Assembly (NCBI GenBank): GCA_965248765.1 | Contig: CBDFKF010000004.1 | Span: 124,001-188,000, forward strand | From: CBDFKF01 sp965248765 | GTDB taxonomy: Bacteria; Pseudomonadota; Alphaproteobacteria; VGEJ01 | Reading direction: 5' to 3' | DNA length: 64,000 nucleotides | Part shown: in pieces, positions 27,738 to 37,217 of the stretch | How positions within the stretch are numbered: position 1 is the first letter of the stretch | Layout of the letters: every line of letters begins with the position of its first letter | Translations under genes and position numbers: made by a program | Notes under the pieces: model-generated | The model's database searches: none | Seen by the model: the letters and a program-made list of their open reading frames with translations, nothing else | Told to the model about the DNA's origin: nothing

Positions 27738-28976
27738 TTATTTGTGAACTAGCCCGGTCCGATTCAAGTGCGCGAGAGCGCCGGTGTTGGCCGATACGGG
27801 CATTGCTCGGGCGGCCCGCCGGCCTGCGCGCGCTGCCTCGACGGCGCCGCTTTCGAAGAAGTCGACGAGCCAGTCGGTGATATCCGCGTTCTCGGCAAGC
27901 AGGCGCTCGCGGCGGCGCGCGGCATCAGCTTTGAGGTCGGGCCGTTCGACCAACTCCTTGACACGCGCCAGCGCCTCGCCCTCCTCGCGGTGCGTGAATA
28001 GTGTGCACGAGCCCGTAGCGAGCCTCGATCTCGTCACAGAAGCCGCGCCGGCTCGACGAAACAAAAACAGCTTGGCTGCCGAGGACCGCCGCTTCGGCGC
28101 TCATGCTGGAGCTCTCGCCAACGATGAGGTCAGCGGCGGCGAGCACGTCGAAGATCGCCTCGACTGGCGTCTGCAGGCGGTAGGGCTCAAGGTCGGGGGG
28201 CAACGGCCCTTCGGATGAGATGACGACGCGACCGCGACGCTTGAGCGATTCGACCAGCGCCCGCTTGCCGTCGAGAGAAAAGCCGCGGTCACCGATGTCG
28301 TGGGCCGCCTCCCAGGAAACGAAGCGGACCACGAACAGCCGTTCCTCGCCAAAGCCGTACTGGGCGAGGCGGCTGGCATCGGCCCGAAAACGCTTCGGGT
28401 GGAGGTACGCGAGCTGCTGGTAACCGGGGTAGCGGACGTGGTGCGGACCCGCATCGTCCTGATAGCAGCGGGGCGAGCAGAACACGTCGCACAGGCGATA
28501 GACAGTTTTGTTGACGGTGCGCGCCGCCTCATTGTCATAGAGAACTACCGAGCGACCTCGGACGAGTTTGGAGACCGGGGCCACGACGGGGCCCCAGAGT
28601 CCGATCAGGTAGTCGGGGTCGAAGCGGTAGGCCGCGGCGGTGGCAAATGCAACGCGGCGACCGAGCTCGGCCAACAATCCCGCGGTGCCATGCGCCTGCC
28701 GGCTCGCCACGGTGTGGGGATGCCAAAGCCGTCGAGGAGATCGACCGCACACTCTTTCTCACGCGAGGCGACCAGGAACTCGTGGCCCCGTGCCCGCATG
28801 TCGTCGATGAAGTGGTGGAAGAAGTGGGCGTCCGTCGGATGCAAAATATCGACGTAAAACCGGAGCTTGCCGGCGTCTGCTGCCCGGTCGACGGGGACCC
28901 GCGACGCCCGGCGCGCGATCGGCAAGCCGGTCGCGATCCGTTTCAGTCCGCCCGGCAATCCTTCAACCAGTGTCAT
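27738..28976 (-). pseudogene. DUF354 family protein (glycosyltransferase-like fold), two frameshifts
   Basis: The minus-strand reading from ATG 28976 gives KLRFYVDILHPTDAHFFHHF, the DUF354 N-terminus. Near 28710 the frame shifts (FGIPT to VASRQAHGTAGLLAELGRRV). The middle holds DYLIGLWGPVVAPVSKLVRG, YDNEAARTVNK and ADLIVGESSSMSAEAAVLG, a nucleotide-sugar-enzyme-like motif. Near 27995 it shifts again (YGLVHT to THREEGEALARVKELVERP) and ends at 27738. DUF354 proteins resemble UDP-GlcNAc 2-epimerase/glycosyltransferase B folds; role unknown. Confidence 0.75.
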
Positions 28977-29136
28977 CGGCAGTCTCTTGCCCCCTCCGCA
29001 GGATCCAAGCTAGGCCGCGGACGCCAGTGGCACTGTGACCGGGGTCACACCAAGGGTATTTTCGAGGCGAGCGCGGATTCCGGTAGCGCCACACTCGCGA
29101 TTGCCGCAACGCGGCGCCGTCTATAGGGTTCGATAC

Positions 29137-29964
29137 ATGGCTGAGCCGTTTATCCACTCTGTCGATGAGCTCGCCGGAGCGATTCCGGATGGCGCGCTTT
29201 TGGCCCTGCCGCGCGAGCTTGACGGCCCGGCTATGGCGGTCGTCCGTGCGCTCATCCGGCGGGGCGTGCGCGGACTGCGGCTGGTGTGCGTGCCCCAGGG
29301 CGGTCTGCAGGCAGATCTCTTGATCGGTGCGGGTTGTGTCGCGGCACTCGAAACCTCGGCGCAGTCACTCGGCGAGCTGGGGCCTGCGCCGTGTTTCCGT
29401 CGGGCCGTGCACACCGGCGACATCGAGCTTCGCGATGCCACATGCCCCGCGATCCACGCGGGGTTACGTGCGGCCGAGGCCGGGATCCCTTTCATGCCGC
29501 TGCGGGGCGTGTTGGGCTCGGATCTGATCCGCCACCGATCCGATTGGCGCGTGATCGACAACCCGATGGCGGACGGTGGCGATCCGATCCTCGTGGTGCC
29601 GGCGATCAAACCCGATTTCGCCCTGTTCCACGCGCTCCGCGCCGATCGCGACGGCAACGTCTGGATTGGCACTCAACGCACCCTTATGACGATGGCCCAC
29701 GCGGCCGCGGCAACCCTGGTCACCGTCGAGGAAGTCGTTGAGCAGAGTCTGCTCGCCGAAGAGGCGAGCGCCGCGGGCACCATCCCTGCGCTCTATGTCC
29801 GCCACATCGCCCAGGCGAAGCGCGGCGCGTGGCCGCTGGGGCTCATCGATCACTACCCGGCGGATGACGCGCATCTCGCGGCATACGCGGCTGCGGCGGC
29901 CACGGAGGCTGGGTTCGCCCGCTATCTCACCGAGCACGTAGCGCCGGCGCGCGCAGCGGAATGA
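29137..29964 (+). CDS. CoA-transferase family I, alpha subunit (glutaconate CoA-transferase A-like)
   Basis: A 275-residue protein from ATG 29137. Family features include ALLALPRELDGPAMAVVRAL, GLRLVCVPQGGLQADLLIGA, FMPLRGVLGSDLIRH and VVPAIKPDFALFHALRADRDGNV. These are typical of the alpha subunit of glutaconate-type CoA transferases, which also includes ring-opening hydrolases such as IpdA. Its stop overlaps the beta-subunit start (ATGA at 29961). A CaiB-type CoA transferase follows. The substrate is unknown; a dicarboxylic or ring-derived acid is plausible. Confidence 0.82.
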   Translation: MAEPFIHSVDELAGAIPDGALLALPRELDGPAMAVVRALIRRGVRGLRLVCVPQGGLQADLLIGAGCVAALETSAQSLGELGPAPCFRRAVHTGDIELRDATCPAIHAGLRAAEAGIPFMPLRGVLGSDLIRHRSDWRVIDNPMADGGDPILVVPAIKPDFALFHALRADRDGNVWIGTQRTLMTMAHAAAATLVTVEEVVEQSLLAEEASAAGTIPALYVRHIAQAKRGAWPLGLIDHYPADDAHLAAYAAAAATEAGFARYLTEHVAPARAAE

Positions 29965-30707
29965 CCGCACCCGCTTACAGCGACGAGGAGCTGCTCATCA
30001 CTGCCGTTGCCAGGCTCTTGCAAGGCTGCCGAACGGTCGCGGTGGGCGCGGCCTCGCCGATCCCCGGAGCCGCCGCGCTGTTGGCCAGAGCGCAGAGTGC
30101 TGGCCGCCTGCACGTGAGCCTGTTGGGCAGTCGCCGGTACAGCACCTTCACCGACGGCGGGGTCGAGCTGTTCGATCGCGCCGCCCAGGGCCGGATCCAC
30201 GCCTTTTTTCTGGGCGGCGGCCAGATCGACGGGGAGGCTAATATCAATTTGGTCGGCGTCGGCCCCTATCCGCAGCTCAAGGTGCGTTGGCCTGGATCGT
30301 TCGGTGCCGCGTACCTCTATCACCTGGTGCCACGGGTGATACTGTTCCGCGAGGAGCACAGCCTGCGGGTGCTGGTACCCCGCGTCGATTTCATCACCGC
30401 TCCGGGCACCAGTCCGGTGGGTGTCCGCCGCCCGGGCGGCCCATACGCGCTCGTGACGGGGCGTTGCCTGTTCCGCTTCGAGTCCCAACGGCGCCGGTTT
30501 CGGCTTTTGAGCGTGCATCCGGGGCACAGCGTCGAGGACGTGGTCGCGCACACCGGCTTCTCGTTCGACCGGGCGCCGCAGGTACCCGAGACGCAGGCGC
30601 CAGACGCGGCGACACTGGAACTTCTCCGCGGGCCCATCGCGGCGGAGCTCGCGGAGGTGTACCCGCGTTTTGCGGCCACGGTCTTCGGTGCCGCGCGAGC
30701 AGCCTGA
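29961..30707 (+). CDS. CoA-transferase family I, beta subunit
   Basis: A 248-residue partner of the preceding alpha subunit, coupled by ATGA overlap. Conserved stretches are SDEELLITAVARLLQGCRTV, VAVGAASPIPGAAALLARAQ and FFLGGGQIDGEANINLVGVG, then HVPRVI-like and VDFITAPG. The catalytic Glu of classical transferases would lie in the beta subunit; in the GQIDGEANINLVG region a Glu is present (DGEANIN), which favours true transfer or hydrolysis chemistry, but the assignment is not certain. The two subunits should form the active enzyme together. Confidence 0.8.
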   Translation: MTAPAYSDEELLITAVARLLQGCRTVAVGAASPIPGAAALLARAQSAGRLHVSLLGSRRYSTFTDGGVELFDRAAQGRIHAFFLGGGQIDGEANINLVGVGPYPQLKVRWPGSFGAAYLYHLVPRVILFREEHSLRVLVPRVDFITAPGTSPVGVRRPGGPYALVTGRCLFRFESQRRRFRLLSVHPGHSVEDVVAHTGFSFDRAPQVPETQAPDAATLELLRGPIAAELAEVYPRFAATVFGAARAA

Positions 30708-30714
30708 CCAGACG

Positions 30715-31925
30715 ATGAACGCAAGTGCGGCGACCGGCGCCGGTGCGCTCGCCGGCCTCAAGGTGATCGACTGCACGCGCGTCCTCGGTGGGCCTTATTG
30801 CACCCAGATCCTGGCCGATCATGGCGCGGACGTGATTAAGATCGAGCCACCGGCCGGCGATGAGGTGCGCGATTGGGGGCCGCCGTTCAAGGACGGCCTG
30901 TCTGCCTACTTCGCCGGCGTAAACCGCAACAAACGCTCGCTTGGGCTCGATCTCTCGCGCGAGGAGGGAAGGGCGGTTCTCGAGCGCCTGCTTGACTCGG
31001 CGGATGTGCTGATCGAGAACTTCAAGCCGGCACGCTCGAGAAGTGGGGACTTGGCTACGAGGCGGTGTTGGCAGCGCGATTCCCGCGCCTGGTCTATTGC
31101 CGGATTACCGGGTTCGGTAGCGACGGGCCGCTTGGTGGCCTGCCCGGCTACGATGCGGCGGTCCAAGCTTGGGCCGGGTTGATCAGCGTCAACGGCTCCG
31201 CGGCGAGTGGGCCAATGCGCATGGGTATTCCGCTGGTCGATCTTGGGACCGGTCTTTATGCCGCTGTCGGCATCTTGGCGGCGTTGCGTGAACGTGAGCA
31301 GTCGGGCAAGGGGCAGATGGTCGAGACCACCCTGTTCGATTGCGGCTTTGCGCTGCAGCATCCGCATGCCGCCAACTTCTTCATGTCCGGCAATCCGCCA
31401 CAGTTGACGGGCAACGCCCATCCCAACATCTCGCCCTACGATCTTTTTCCGACACAGGGGCGGCCGCTGTTCCTGGCGGTCGGCAACGACCGCCAGTTCC
31501 GCCACGCCTGCCAGACACTCGGCAAGCCGGCGCTCGCCGACGATCCGCGCTTTGGCAACAACGCGGATCGGTTGGAGAACCGCGCGGCGTTGACCGCCGA
31601 GATAGCTGCTCTCGTTGCTGATGGCGACGGCGAGGCGCTCGCGACGTCTCTGATCGAGGCGGGTGTGCCGGCGGCTGCCGCCCTTGGACTTCCCGATATC
31701 GCGGCACATCCCCACACGCGCCACCGCGCCATGGTGGTCGAGCGGGACGGCTATACCGGCACGGGCATTCCGGTGAAGATGAGCCGAACTCCCGGGGCGG
31801 TACGGAACACCCCACCGTTGTTCGGCGCTGACGGGCGGGCGGTGTTGGTCGAGGCGGGCTTCGAAGAGGACGAGATCGCGGCGCTCGCCGCTGACTCCGT
31901 CATACTCACCGAACGGCGGCGCTAG
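30715..31925 (+). pseudogene. CaiB/BaiF family III CoA-transferase, frameshifted
   Basis: From ATG 30715 the protein begins ALAGLKVIDCTRVLGGPYCT, then QILADHGADVIKIEPPAGDE with GDEVRDW, all hallmark family III features. The Asp expected to carry the acyl-CoA in ENFKPGxLxxxGLGYxxL lies near the break: CCGGCACG at about 31030 lacks one G compared with CCGGGCACG, so GTLEKWGLGYEAVLAARFP is in the next frame. The second part (CRITGFGSDGPLGGLPGYDA through AALAADSVILTERRR) is normal to 31925. It follows the two CoA-transferase subunits by 7 bp. Confidence 0.88.
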
Positions 31926-31928
31926 GCC

Positions 31929-32382
31929 TTACGACTTCTTGTGGTAAGTAGCCACGAACACGTCGTGGGGCGGCACCCTCTCCTGCACCACATAAAGGAA
32001 GTAATAACAACCGGTTGGGCCCATAAACTTGAAGTCCTTCTTGAGGGCCTTGAGGGTGGCATCGAAATTGCCGTGCGCCCGTAGGTAGCTCTGAAACGAG
32101 CCGTGGGCACGGTCCAACTCCAGCATCTTGGCTGCGTTCGCGGTGATCGCGGCGATCTTGCGGCCGTTGCGGATTACCCGCTTATCACCGGTAAGCGAAT
32201 CGATCTCGGCATCGGTGAGGGACGCTACCTTGCGCACATCGAAACCGCCGAACGCCTCCTTAATATCGGGCCACTTCTTTGCGATCACGCGCCACGCCCT
32301 GAAACACCGCTCGGCTCATCACCTCGAGGTAGTCGTTCAGTGATGTCGGAGCGATCTGGTCGGGCGCTGAGTACGTCGGCAT
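31929..32382 (-). pseudogene. DNA-3-methyladenine glycosylase I-like protein, frameshifted
   Basis: ATG at 32382 gives MPTYSAPDQIAPTSLNDYLE, then VMSRAVFQGVAR; the frame breaks near 32290, where relatives have a GISW segment, and resumes as VIAKKWPDIKEAFGGFDVRK and DKRVIRNGRKIAAITANAAK, ending CYYFLYVVQERVPP. This is the Tag-type alkyl-base glycosylase fold (helix-hairpin-helix superfamily), which excises 3-methyladenine. About 150 residues in total, shorter than classical Tag (about 190) but like a proteobacterial subfamily. Frame loss would inactivate it. Confidence 0.75.
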
Positions 32383-32396
32383 CGTTGTTTCCCGGT

Positions 32397-33425
32397 CTAC
32401 TGACCCGCGCGGTGATAGGCGAAGGTCTCTTCGATCCGATCGAGAAGGTGCTGGCCACCGGTGGTGGGCGGATATTTGGGCGGATTGTCTGGTCCTTGGC
32501 AGGTCTCGAGACAGCTCAGATCGGCGTCGAAATCCGGGTCGAAGAAGAACGGGATCGAATAGCGATCGCGACCTGACCGGTTGATCACGCGATGGACGGT
32601 GGAGGCGAAGAGGTCATTGGTCCAGCGCGCCATCATGTCGCCGACGTTCACCACGAAGGTGCCGGCGATCGGGGGCGCATCGATCCAGGTTCCCGCGGCG
32701 TTTCGCACCTGCAGGCCTTCGTTGTCGTCCTGGGCGAGAATCGTAAGACAGCCGAAATCCGTGTGGGCGCCCGCGCCAAGGCGCGTCTCAGAGACCTCGC
32801 CCTCGTGGTGTGGATAATGGATCGGCCCGACCGTCGCCATGGGGCCGGTGAGCTTGTCTTCGAAGAAGTCTTCTTCGAGGCCCAAGGCCATCGCGAATGT
32901 GGCCATGAGCTCATGGCCAAGAGCGGATAGGCCGGCGTAGTACGCCTCCATGGTTTCGCGCCATCCCGACAGATCGGCCGGCCATTGGTTGGGCCCGTGC
33001 AGCGGTGTCCCGGCCACCACCAGCGGGTGGTCGAGCGGCAGATCACGGCCGATCTTGATGCCTTCCTTGAGATCGCCGATAACGTGCTGCTTGGTGGGAT
33101 CGAGATTCTCGCCGCCCATGCCGAAATAGCCACGGTGGCAGGGCGAATTTTCGATGGCGATGCAGTTCTTTAGATCGAGTGGCTGGGCGAAGAACCGCAG
33201 GGCCGCGGCAAACGTCTGCTCGATCAGCGTCGCTGGCACATCGTGATTGGTGATGTAGAAAAAGCCGATCTCGCGACAGGCTCTGCCGATCTCACCGGCG
33301 ACCCGACGCCGGCTCGCGGCGTCGCCGCGACCGAACAGCGCAAGATCGACGAGCGGTATCTCTTCGAGCGGCACTCGGATGCCGGTGAGACTGTCGTCCT
33401 CGGCCGTTGGCGTGAGTTTGAGCAT
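32397..33425 (-). CDS. Isopenicillin N synthase-like 2-oxoglutarate/Fe(II) oxygenase
   Basis: A 342-residue non-heme iron enzyme. The N-terminal DIOX_N part has IPLVDLALFGRGD and IGRACREIGFFYITNHDVP. The jelly roll carries the iron ligands His and Asp in GAGAHTDFGCLTILAQD (about residue 217) and His in DLFASTVHRVINRSG (about 276). The 2OG-binding Arg and Ser are in RYSIPFFFDPD. Such bacterial proteins oxidise varied small molecules; substrate cannot be deduced. It stands 14 bp from the glycosylase gene on the same strand. Confidence 0.87.
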   Translation of the reverse strand: MLKLTPTAEDDSLTGIRVPLEEIPLVDLALFGRGDAASRRRVAGEIGRACREIGFFYITNHDVPATLIEQTFAAALRFFAQPLDLKNCIAIENSPCHRGYFGMGGENLDPTKQHVIGDLKEGIKIGRDLPLDHPLVVAGTPLHGPNQWPADLSGWRETMEAYYAGLSALGHELMATFAMALGLEEDFFEDKLTGPMATVGPIHYPHHEGEVSETRLGAGAHTDFGCLTILAQDDNEGLQVRNAAGTWIDAPPIAGTFVVNVGDMMARWTNDLFASTVHRVINRSGRDRYSIPFFFDPDFDADLSCLETCQGPDNPPKYPPTTGGQHLLDRIEETFAYHRAGQ

Positions 33426-33568
33426 GACAATGCATCGCGTAGTGCGCGCAAACTATAGCATGCGCTAGGGGATCAGAGGCCGGGGGCGAGCAGGCTCGCA
33501 GCGTCGTTTGCCGCGGCCGGCACCTTCTGCGATAAACGCCGCGGGGTCACCCCCGGGGTGGGACTCGC

Positions 33569-34240
33569 ATGGCCGACTTCATTTTCATGCTGACTCGGCA
33601 TGACCAGACGATCGAGGACTGCCTGGAAACGCTCGCGGCCGTCAAGCATCTTGGGGTCGGCCATATCGGTTTCAAGGACATCGGCGTCGATCGACAGACG
33701 ATGCACAGGCTCGTCCATGAAATCAGGGCGGCGGGGGCCGTGAGCTACCTCGAGGTAGTGAGCACGACACCCGAAGACTGCGTCCACTCGGCACGGACCG
33801 CGGTCGAGATTGGTGTCGACCGCCTATTGGGGGGGAGCAATGCGGCCGAAATCCTGGCCGTCGTCTCAGGCACCGAAATTGCCTATCACCCATTTCCCGG
33901 ACGGCCAGCGGGCCACCCAACACGCCTGTGCGGCAGCCCTGAGGATGTGGCGACCGACTGCCGGCGCTTCGAGACCATGGGATGCGCTGGCGCCGATGTC
34001 CTCGCCTACCGCGCCGTGGAAGCGGAACCGCTGGAGCTGGTCCGGGCCGCGCGCGGGGCGTTGAGCGGCTATCTGATCGTCGCCGGCAGCGTCGATTCGC
34101 CGGCGCGCATTCGCGAGGTCTCGGCGGCCGGCGCCGACGCATTTACCATAGGCTCGGCGGTGTTCGACGGCTCGTTCTCGCTGCGCAAGGGCAGCACGAT
34201 CTCGCAGCTCAAGGACGTGCTGGCAGCCTGCGCCGCCTAG
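33569..34240 (+). CDS. TIM-barrel protein of unknown specificity, first gene of polyol operon
   Basis: A 223-residue alpha/beta barrel. It begins MADFIFMLTRHDQTIEDCLE; strand-end glycines and a C-terminal phosphate-binding pattern (VAGSVDSPARIREVSAAGAD, then AFTIGSAVFDG) look like HisA/TrpC-type or GGGP-synthase-type barrels acting on a phosphorylated substrate. It is 8 bp upstream of the FGGY kinase and in one run with two glycerol-phosphate dehydrogenases. By analogy with erythritol operons (kinase, GlpD-like dehydrogenase, barrel isomerases) an isomerase or epimerase role is possible, but this is inference. Confidence 0.6.
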   Translation: MADFIFMLTRHDQTIEDCLETLAAVKHLGVGHIGFKDIGVDRQTMHRLVHEIRAAGAVSYLEVVSTTPEDCVHSARTAVEIGVDRLLGGSNAAEILAVVSGTEIAYHPFPGRPAGHPTRLCGSPEDVATDCRRFETMGCAGADVLAYRAVEAEPLELVRAARGALSGYLIVAGSVDSPARIREVSAAGADAFTIGSAVFDGSFSLRKGSTISQLKDVLAACAA

Positions 34241-34248
34241 GCGCTCCC

Positions 34249-35706
34249 GTGATCGTCGGCATCGACATCGGCACCCAGAGCCTCAAGGCGGTGGTCGCAA
34301 CCACCGAGTTCGAGATCAAGGGGGCGGCGGCGCGCACGTACACGGCCGACCACCCACGACCAGGCTGGTCCGAGCAGGAACCGGCTCTGTGGGAAGCGGC
34401 CCTCGGCCCGGCCATCGCCGAGGCGCTGCGCCAAGCTGAGGCGGGTGCGGACAGCGTGTCCGCCCTCGGCATCGCCGGTCAGCTCGACGGCTGTATCGCC
34501 ACAGATGCTGATGGCACTGCGCTCGCGCCCTGCCTCATCTGGATGGACCGCCGCGCCCAAGAAGAGGTTGCCGGCCTCAACGGCACACAGGTTCAGGACC
34601 TCAGCGGTGTGGTGCTCGACCCAAGCCACATGGCCGCCAAGATCCGCTGGCTTAAGCGCCATCGCGACGGTCCGCCCGCGCGGCGCTTCCATCAGCCGGT
34701 CTCGTACATGGTCGCCCGGCTGACCGGGGCGGACGTCATCGACCATGGCCTGGCCTCGACCACCATGCTCTATGGACTCGCTGCGCGGAGTTACGAACCG
34801 GCGCTTCTCGCGATGTTCGAGGTCGAGGCCGAGGAGCTGCCGACGATCGCCGACGCGGCGAGCGTCGCTGGCGGGCTACACGCTAAGGGTGCTGCGCTGA
34901 CCGGGTTGCCCCGCGGCGTGCCGGTGGCTGTGGGAACGGGCGATGACTTCTCCGCCCCACTTGGCGGAGGACTCGGCGCGCCGGGTCGCATGGTCGCGGT
35001 CGTTGGCACGGCCGAGGTGGTCGGCGCGATTCACGACGAGCCGGTGTTGGACCCTGGCGGCCTGGTCGAGACCCATGCCTACGTAACGGCGGGTTACTTC
35101 ATCGAGAATCCCGGCTGGCTCTCGGGTGGTGCCGTGGCGTGGCTCCGCGAGGTACTGGGCCTCGCGGACTTCGAAGCGTTCGACACGTGCGCCGGCGCGG
35201 TACCCACCGGCGCGGAGGGGGTGAGCTTCCTGCCGGGCCTGAGCGGCGCAATGGCGCCCGAGTGGAATGCGGACGCGCGGGGCTGTTTCTACGGGTTGAG
35301 CGCGAGCCACGGTGCCGGTCACCTAGCCCGCGCGGTACTCGAAGGCTGTGCTTTCGGAATGCGGGACGTCGGGGATCGGCTCGTCGAGCTGGGCATCCGG
35401 ATCGAGTCGATACTGTTGCTCGGGGGCGGGGCGCGCAGCCGCGAATGGGGGCAGATCCGGGCCGATCTCACCGGCCTGCCGGTCCATATTCCCAAGGAAG
35501 TGGATACCTCGCCGATCGGAGCAGCGATGTTGGCGGCCGTCGCCATCGGCGCGCAGCCAGATCTCGCTAGCTGCGCGCGCCTCGTCGGCGGTAGCGCGCG
35601 TGTGGTGGACCCCGATCCGTTGCGCCGGAATGCGTACGATGGGGCATATGCGACGTACCGGCGGCTGTTTGAAAGTTTGAAACCGATGTTCGGGCGGATC
35701 TCTTGA
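34249..35706 (+). CDS. FGGY-family carbohydrate/polyol kinase
   Basis: A 485-residue sugar kinase starting at GTG 34249 (VIVGIDIGTQSLKAVVATTE, the phosphate 1 motif). Other landmarks are IGIAGQLDGCIATDADGTAL, CLIWMDRRAQEE, the adenosine motif LLLGGGARSREWGQIRADLT and GLPVHIPKEVDTSPIGAAML. This resembles xylulokinase/EryA-type kinases more than glycerol kinase. It overlaps the next gene (TTGA), so translation is probably coupled. It should phosphorylate a small polyol or ketose feeding the downstream dehydrogenases. Confidence 0.85.
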   Translation: MIVGIDIGTQSLKAVVATTEFEIKGAAARTYTADHPRPGWSEQEPALWEAALGPAIAEALRQAEAGADSVSALGIAGQLDGCIATDADGTALAPCLIWMDRRAQEEVAGLNGTQVQDLSGVVLDPSHMAAKIRWLKRHRDGPPARRFHQPVSYMVARLTGADVIDHGLASTTMLYGLAARSYEPALLAMFEVEAEELPTIADAASVAGGLHAKGAALTGLPRGVPVAVGTGDDFSAPLGGGLGAPGRMVAVVGTAEVVGAIHDEPVLDPGGLVETHAYVTAGYFIENPGWLSGGAVAWLREVLGLADFEAFDTCAGAVPTGAEGVSFLPGLSGAMAPEWNADARGCFYGLSASHGAGHLARAVLEGCAFGMRDVGDRLVELGIRIESILLLGGGARSREWGQIRADLTGLPVHIPKEVDTSPIGAAMLAAVAIGAQPDLASCARLVGGSARVVDPDPLRRNAYDGAYATYRRLFESLKPMFGRIS

Positions 35707-37217
35707 GCCGGCAGGTCGATGTCCTGATCGTCGGCGGCGGCATCAACGGCGCGGCCGTGGCGCGCGATGTGGCCGGGCGGGGGCGGTCGGTCTATCTCGC
35801 CGAAAAAAGCGATTACGCGAGCGGGACCTCGTCTGCCTCGTCCAAGCTGATCCATGGCGGCCTGCGCTACCTCGAGCAGCGCGAGTTCCGGCTGGTACGC
35901 GAGGCCCTGGCTGAGCGCGAAATCATGCTGAGGATGGCGCCCCACATCGTGAAGCCGATGCGGTTTCTCATACCGATCAGGCGCGACCAACGGCGCCCGC
36001 CGTGGATGGTGCACCTGGGCCTGTGGTTGTACGATCGGCTTGCGGCGCGGCGCCAACTCGCAAAAAGCGGACGCCTCGATGCGGCCGGCATTGCAGCGAT
36101 CCCGGGGCTCCGCCCCAAAGGGTTGAAAGCCGTGCTGCACTATCCCGACTGCTGGACCGATGATGCGCGGCTAACCCTCGCATGTGTTCTGGACGGCCGC
36201 GATCGTGGCGCCGATGTCGGCAACTACCGCGAGGTCGTCCGCATACGCCCGGAATCCGATGCGTTCACTGTCACGATGCGCGAGACTGGCGCGCAGACGA
36301 CGCTGCGTGCCAAGCACATCGTCAACGCGGCCGGGCCGTGGGCCAACTTGGTCCTCGACCGCGTCGCCGCGGAGGGCGTCGCGCAGCGCCCGCTGCGCCT
36401 GGTCCGCGGAAGCCACATCGTCGTGCCAATGTCCGAACCCAAGACCCCCGATGCGTTTACTCTGCAAAACGATGACGGTCGCGTGGTGTTCGTGCTGCCG
36501 TGGCTCGAGCGGTTTCTGATTATTGGCACGACCGACGTCGTCCACGACGTTCCGCTCGAAAACGTCCGGTGTAGCGACGAAGAGCGCGCCTACCTGCTCG
36601 CCTGCTACCACCGTTTTTTCGACCGAGTGATCGAGGCGCGGGACGTCGTGTGGTCCTTCTCGGGGGTGCGGCCGCTGGTCGATGATGGTGCCGCCAATCC
36701 GGCGGCGGTAAGCCGCGACCACGAGCTGCACGTGCAGCGGTTCGGGCGTGCCGTACTCCTCACCGTCTATGGCGGCAAGCTCACCAGCCATCGCGTGGTG
36801 GCGGAAGAAGTGTGTCGCCGGCTCAAGGCCAACGGGCTCAGCATGGGCGAGTCGTGGACCGCGACCGAGCCGCTCCACGGCGGAGAGGCGATCCCGACAG
36901 CGCTCGCGGCGATGATCGAGGAGGGGCCCGACATCGCACTTGCGGTCAAACGGCGCTGGGTCTCCACATACGGCTCGCACACCCGCGATCTCTACGAACG
37001 GATCGCGCGCGATCCGGCGCTTGGCAATCTGATCGCCCCGGGCGTGGCCGAGGCCGAGCTCGACTACGCCGCGCGCATCGAAGATGCGCGGACGGCCGAG
37101 GACTTCCTGTATCGGCGCACCAAACTGTTTCTCGATCTCGACGTAGATGTGCGGACGCGCATCGCTCGCTGGTTTGAAGAACACGTCGGCGCGACTGGCG
37201 CGGAGAGAACCGCATGA
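35703..37217 (+). CDS. glpD: FAD-dependent glycerol-3-phosphate dehydrogenase family protein
   Basis: A 504-residue flavoprotein from TTG 35703, whose start overlaps the kinase stop. VDVLIVGGGINGAAVARDVA at residues 5-24 binds FAD; GTSSASSKLIHGGLRYLEQ is the GlpD substrate-site signature; VNAAGPWAN and GTTDVVHD follow, with the C-terminal helical domain (TRDLYERIARDP). The family oxidises sn-glycerol-3-phosphate to DHAP at the membrane, but erythritol-phosphate dehydrogenase EryB is a close relative, and the kinase-barrel context makes an alternative polyol phosphate possible. The symbol is therefore family-level. Confidence 0.85.
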   Translation: MSRQVDVLIVGGGINGAAVARDVAGRGRSVYLAEKSDYASGTSSASSKLIHGGLRYLEQREFRLVREALAEREIMLRMAPHIVKPMRFLIPIRRDQRRPPWMVHLGLWLYDRLAARRQLAKSGRLDAAGIAAIPGLRPKGLKAVLHYPDCWTDDARLTLACVLDGRDRGADVGNYREVVRIRPESDAFTVTMRETGAQTTLRAKHIVNAAGPWANLVLDRVAAEGVAQRPLRLVRGSHIVVPMSEPKTPDAFTLQNDDGRVVFVLPWLERFLIIGTTDVVHDVPLENVRCSDEERAYLLACYHRFFDRVIEARDVVWSFSGVRPLVDDGAANPAAVSRDHELHVQRFGRAVLLTVYGGKLTSHRVVAEEVCRRLKANGLSMGESWTATEPLHGGEAIPTALAAMIEEGPDIALAVKRRWVSTYGSHTRDLYERIARDPALGNLIAPGVAEAELDYAARIEDARTAEDFLYRRTKLFLDLDVDVRTRIARWFEEHVGATGAERTA